From: an uncultured Bacteroides sp.
GTDB lineage: Bacteria; Bacteroidota; Bacteroidia; Bacteroidales; Bacteroidaceae
Reading direction: 5' to 3'
NCBI GenBank assembly: GCA_958477465.1
Contig: CAUEFX010000070.1
Location: 1-23,604 of the forward strand
Length of the DNA: 23,604 nucleotides
Positions 22,380 through 23,604 of this stretch are shown here, piece by piece (the first letter of the stretch is position 1; every line of letters begins with the position of its first letter). A program made the translations under genes and the position numbers. The notes beneath the pieces were generated by a model. The model saw only the letters and a list, made by a program, of their open reading frames with translations, was not told the DNA's origin and searched no databases.

Positions 22380-23266
22380 GAATCTATTTTGAATTTATTT
22401 CATAAGTTTTCTGAGCATGATTTGGCAAAATGTTATTTGTAACATAGCTCCTGCAGATTCCGCTTTATATTCGTAATCCGTTGTCATCCTTCTGTAATTT
22501 TCAATCCATGAGAAAGTCCGTTCTACAATCCACCTCAAAGGTATTGTCTGAAACTTTTTTGATGATTCATCCTTACGAAGCACCACAGATAATTCCCATC
22601 CTAAATCTTTGACTATGTCAACCAACTTTCCTCTATATCCGCCGTCAGCTATAATTTTCTTCAGTCTTGGAAATATATATTGAAGTTGCTTTATAGGCTG
22701 TACAGCCCCTACGCTATCATAGATATTTGCAGCGTGAACCTTGACTGCCATTGGCAATCCTAGCGTATCAACAATGATATGCTCTTTTCTGCCTTTGACT
22801 TTTTTCCCGCCATCAATGCCATATTCACTGCTGTCTATATGATGGGATGTTCTTACACTTCGGGAGTCTATAAGACCAATACTGGGGCTCATTGCTCTAT
22901 CAAAGGCTTTTCGGACTGAATCCCGAAGATGGTGCATCAGTTGCTCAAAGATTCCTTCCAGCTTCCATTTACGGAAATAGAAGTAGACTGTTTGCCAAGG
23001 GCCAAATTCTTTTGGAAGCATTCGCCATTGACAACCTGTCTTTGTTATATACATCATTGCATTTATCATCTCCCGTAAAGAATGTTTTCGTTTCCGTTCT
23101 TTGGTTTCTACTATATTTTTTATAACTTGCCACTGTTTATCAGTTAGGTTGGTTGGATAGCTACTCATAGCTTATGTCTTGGTAACCATAAAGCTACGAA
23201 ACAAACCCAATTAACCAACTGATATTCAATATATTATACAAGAATTTTACAATTCAAAACAGCTTC
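22380..23266 (-). mobile_element. IS5-family insertion sequence
   Basis: The element is about 887 bp. Terminal inverted repeats are GAATCTATTTTGAATT (22380-22395) and, on the minus strand, GAAGCTGTTTTGAATT (23251-23266), matching at 14 of 16 positions. It holds one transposase gene almost end to end, as in IS1031/IS427-type members. Flanking triplets differ (TTA on the left, AGA on the right), so no target duplication is seen. The exact outer ends may be off by a few bases. Confidence 0.7.
22395..23168 (-). CDS. IS5-family transposase (DDE)
   Basis: This 257-residue transposase is encoded in a single frame and looks intact. The N-terminal DUF4096-type domain (SYPTNLTDKQWQVIKNIV; MINAMMYITKTGCQWRMLP) is followed by the DDE catalytic core: Asp101 (GLIDSRSVRTS), Asp175 (IADGGYRGK) and Glu216 (WIVERTFSWIENYRR). 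The GKKVKGRKEHIIVDTLGLP segment is typical of the family. The start at 23168 places the gene about 100 bp inside the right IS end. With no inactivating change visible, it may still be active. Confidence 0.95.
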   Translation of the reverse strand: MSSYPTNLTDKQWQVIKNIVETKERKRKHSLREMINAMMYITKTGCQWRMLPKEFGPWQTVYFYFRKWKLEGIFEQLMHHLRDSVRKAFDRAMSPSIGLIDSRSVRTSHHIDSSEYGIDGGKKVKGRKEHIIVDTLGLPMAVKVHAANIYDSVGAVQPIKQLQYIFPRLKKIIADGGYRGKLVDIVKDLGWELSVVLRKDESSKKFQTIPLRWIVERTFSWIENYRRMTTDYEYKAESAGAMLQITFCQIMLRKLMK

Positions 23267-23279
23267 AGAGTCTTTTCAT
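23265..23279 (-). pseudogene. Start of a lost hipA-like toxin gene (4 codons)
   Basis: Three bases after the antitoxin stop codon an ATG (23277-23279) begins the codons M-K-R-L, followed by a TGA whose last two bases belong to the IS end. HipA-type toxins usually start a few bases after the HipB stop, often with MKxL. So this is probably the severed start of the toxin gene. With four codons this is inference from position only. Confidence 0.35.
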
Positions 23280-23282
23280 AAC

Positions 23283-23603
23283 TTATTCTTTTTTGGATGC
23301 CCTTTCCCGTTGTTTAAGGCTCAAATCCTGCAAGGCCCTTCCCATTGTATCTTCTTTTGCAAGCAGAAGGATATCGTCATCCAGCTGAAGCGCATAAAGC
23401 ACCCTAAGATAAATGCCTATTGCTACTGTCGGTGCCCCTTTCTCGATACGTGAAACAGTAAGAGGCGAACAGGTAGCACGTTCGGCAATCTGAGCGATAC
23501 TAAGGTTTCTACGCAATCGTGCAAGTCTGATTTGTTCACCCACAATTTGCATCTTCTGCTCCAATTTTCTTGGCAACTTGGTACCCATCGTACTTTTTGT
23601 CAT
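23283..23603 (-). CDS. XRE-family HTH regulator, HipB-like antitoxin
   Basis: This 106-residue DNA-binding protein has one Cro/C1-type helix-turn-helix (about residues 22-76): GEQIRLARLRRNLSIAQIAE, then RATCSPLTVSRIEKGAPTV and the dimer-type tail ALQLDDDILLLA. Bacteroides proteins of this kind normally precede a HipA-family kinase toxin and repress the pair. Here the toxin is missing: four codons past the stop region an IS5 element begins. The start at 23603 is the last ATG before the window edge; a start further upstream, or Met6, cannot be excluded. Its operator would lie outside the window. Confidence 0.85.
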   Translation of the reverse strand: MTKSTMGTKLPRKLEQKMQIVGEQIRLARLRRNLSIAQIAERATCSPLTVSRIEKGAPTVAIGIYLRVLYALQLDDDILLLAKEDTMGRALQDLSLKQRERASKKE

Positions 23604-23604
23604 A

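Overview
This window looks like a chromosomal segment of a gut Bacteroides (B. fragilis / B. thetaiotaomicron group). The reasons are the Bacteroides-type -7 promoter boxes (TAnnTTTG) ahead of most transcription units, the weak or absent Shine-Dalgarno sequences, a SusB-type GH97 gene beside a membrane-bound DUF6377 regulator, families largely confined to Bacteroidetes (DUF6377, DUF6452, DUF6048), and an enolase and MnmE of Bacteroides type. Positions 1 to about 17770 read as stable core genome. Positions about 17900 to 23604 read as an accessory, rearranged region.

Layout of the core part. 1-2432 (minus) holds the start of a GH97 alpha-glucosidase gene and, upstream of it, a DUF6377 membrane regulator of the SusR kind. 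The 444-bp gap between them contains a run of 22-bp A-rich tandem repeats. 2593-3672 (plus) is a fluoride channel gene followed by a pentapeptide-repeat gene. 3905-5185 is enolase with a strong terminator. 5279-5529 is a small element bounded by 25-bp inverted repeats. 5562-5820 (minus) is a compact RNA unit: consensus promoter, probable small SRP RNA, tRNA-Thr(UGU), terminator. 5997-10431 (plus) is a tight six-gene run: DUF4199 membrane protein, GT2 glycosyltransferase, DUF6452 lipoprotein, DUF6048 protein, MntP manganese exporter, ApbE flavin transferase. 10498-11638 (minus) holds a DUF486 membrane protein and a TtcA-type tRNA thiolase. 11857-16240 (plus) is a TPR/PD40 exported protein, an NfeD-like protein, flotillin-like FloA, a nucleoside phosphorylase and a DEDDh exonuclease. 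mnmE follows under its own promoter.

The accessory part starts just after the mnmE stop codon with a cluster of perfect palindromes. All genes beyond it lie on the minus strand. Read in their own direction from the right edge, they are: an XRE/HipB-type antitoxin gene whose expected HipA partner is cut after four codons; an IS5-family insertion sequence; a short coding-like remnant; a 903-aa SF1 helicase with a C-terminal nuclease domain; a 49-aa truncated DUF262 (GmrSD-type) gene; a 390-aa protein that seems to join a PUA/EVE-like modified-base reader to an HrgA-like PD-(D/E)xK nuclease; and a 69-aa ORF. I read the helicase plus reader-nuclease pair as a candidate anti-phage or modification-dependent restriction module, placed in a decaying defence hotspot next to mnmE. 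That role is inferred from domains and context only.
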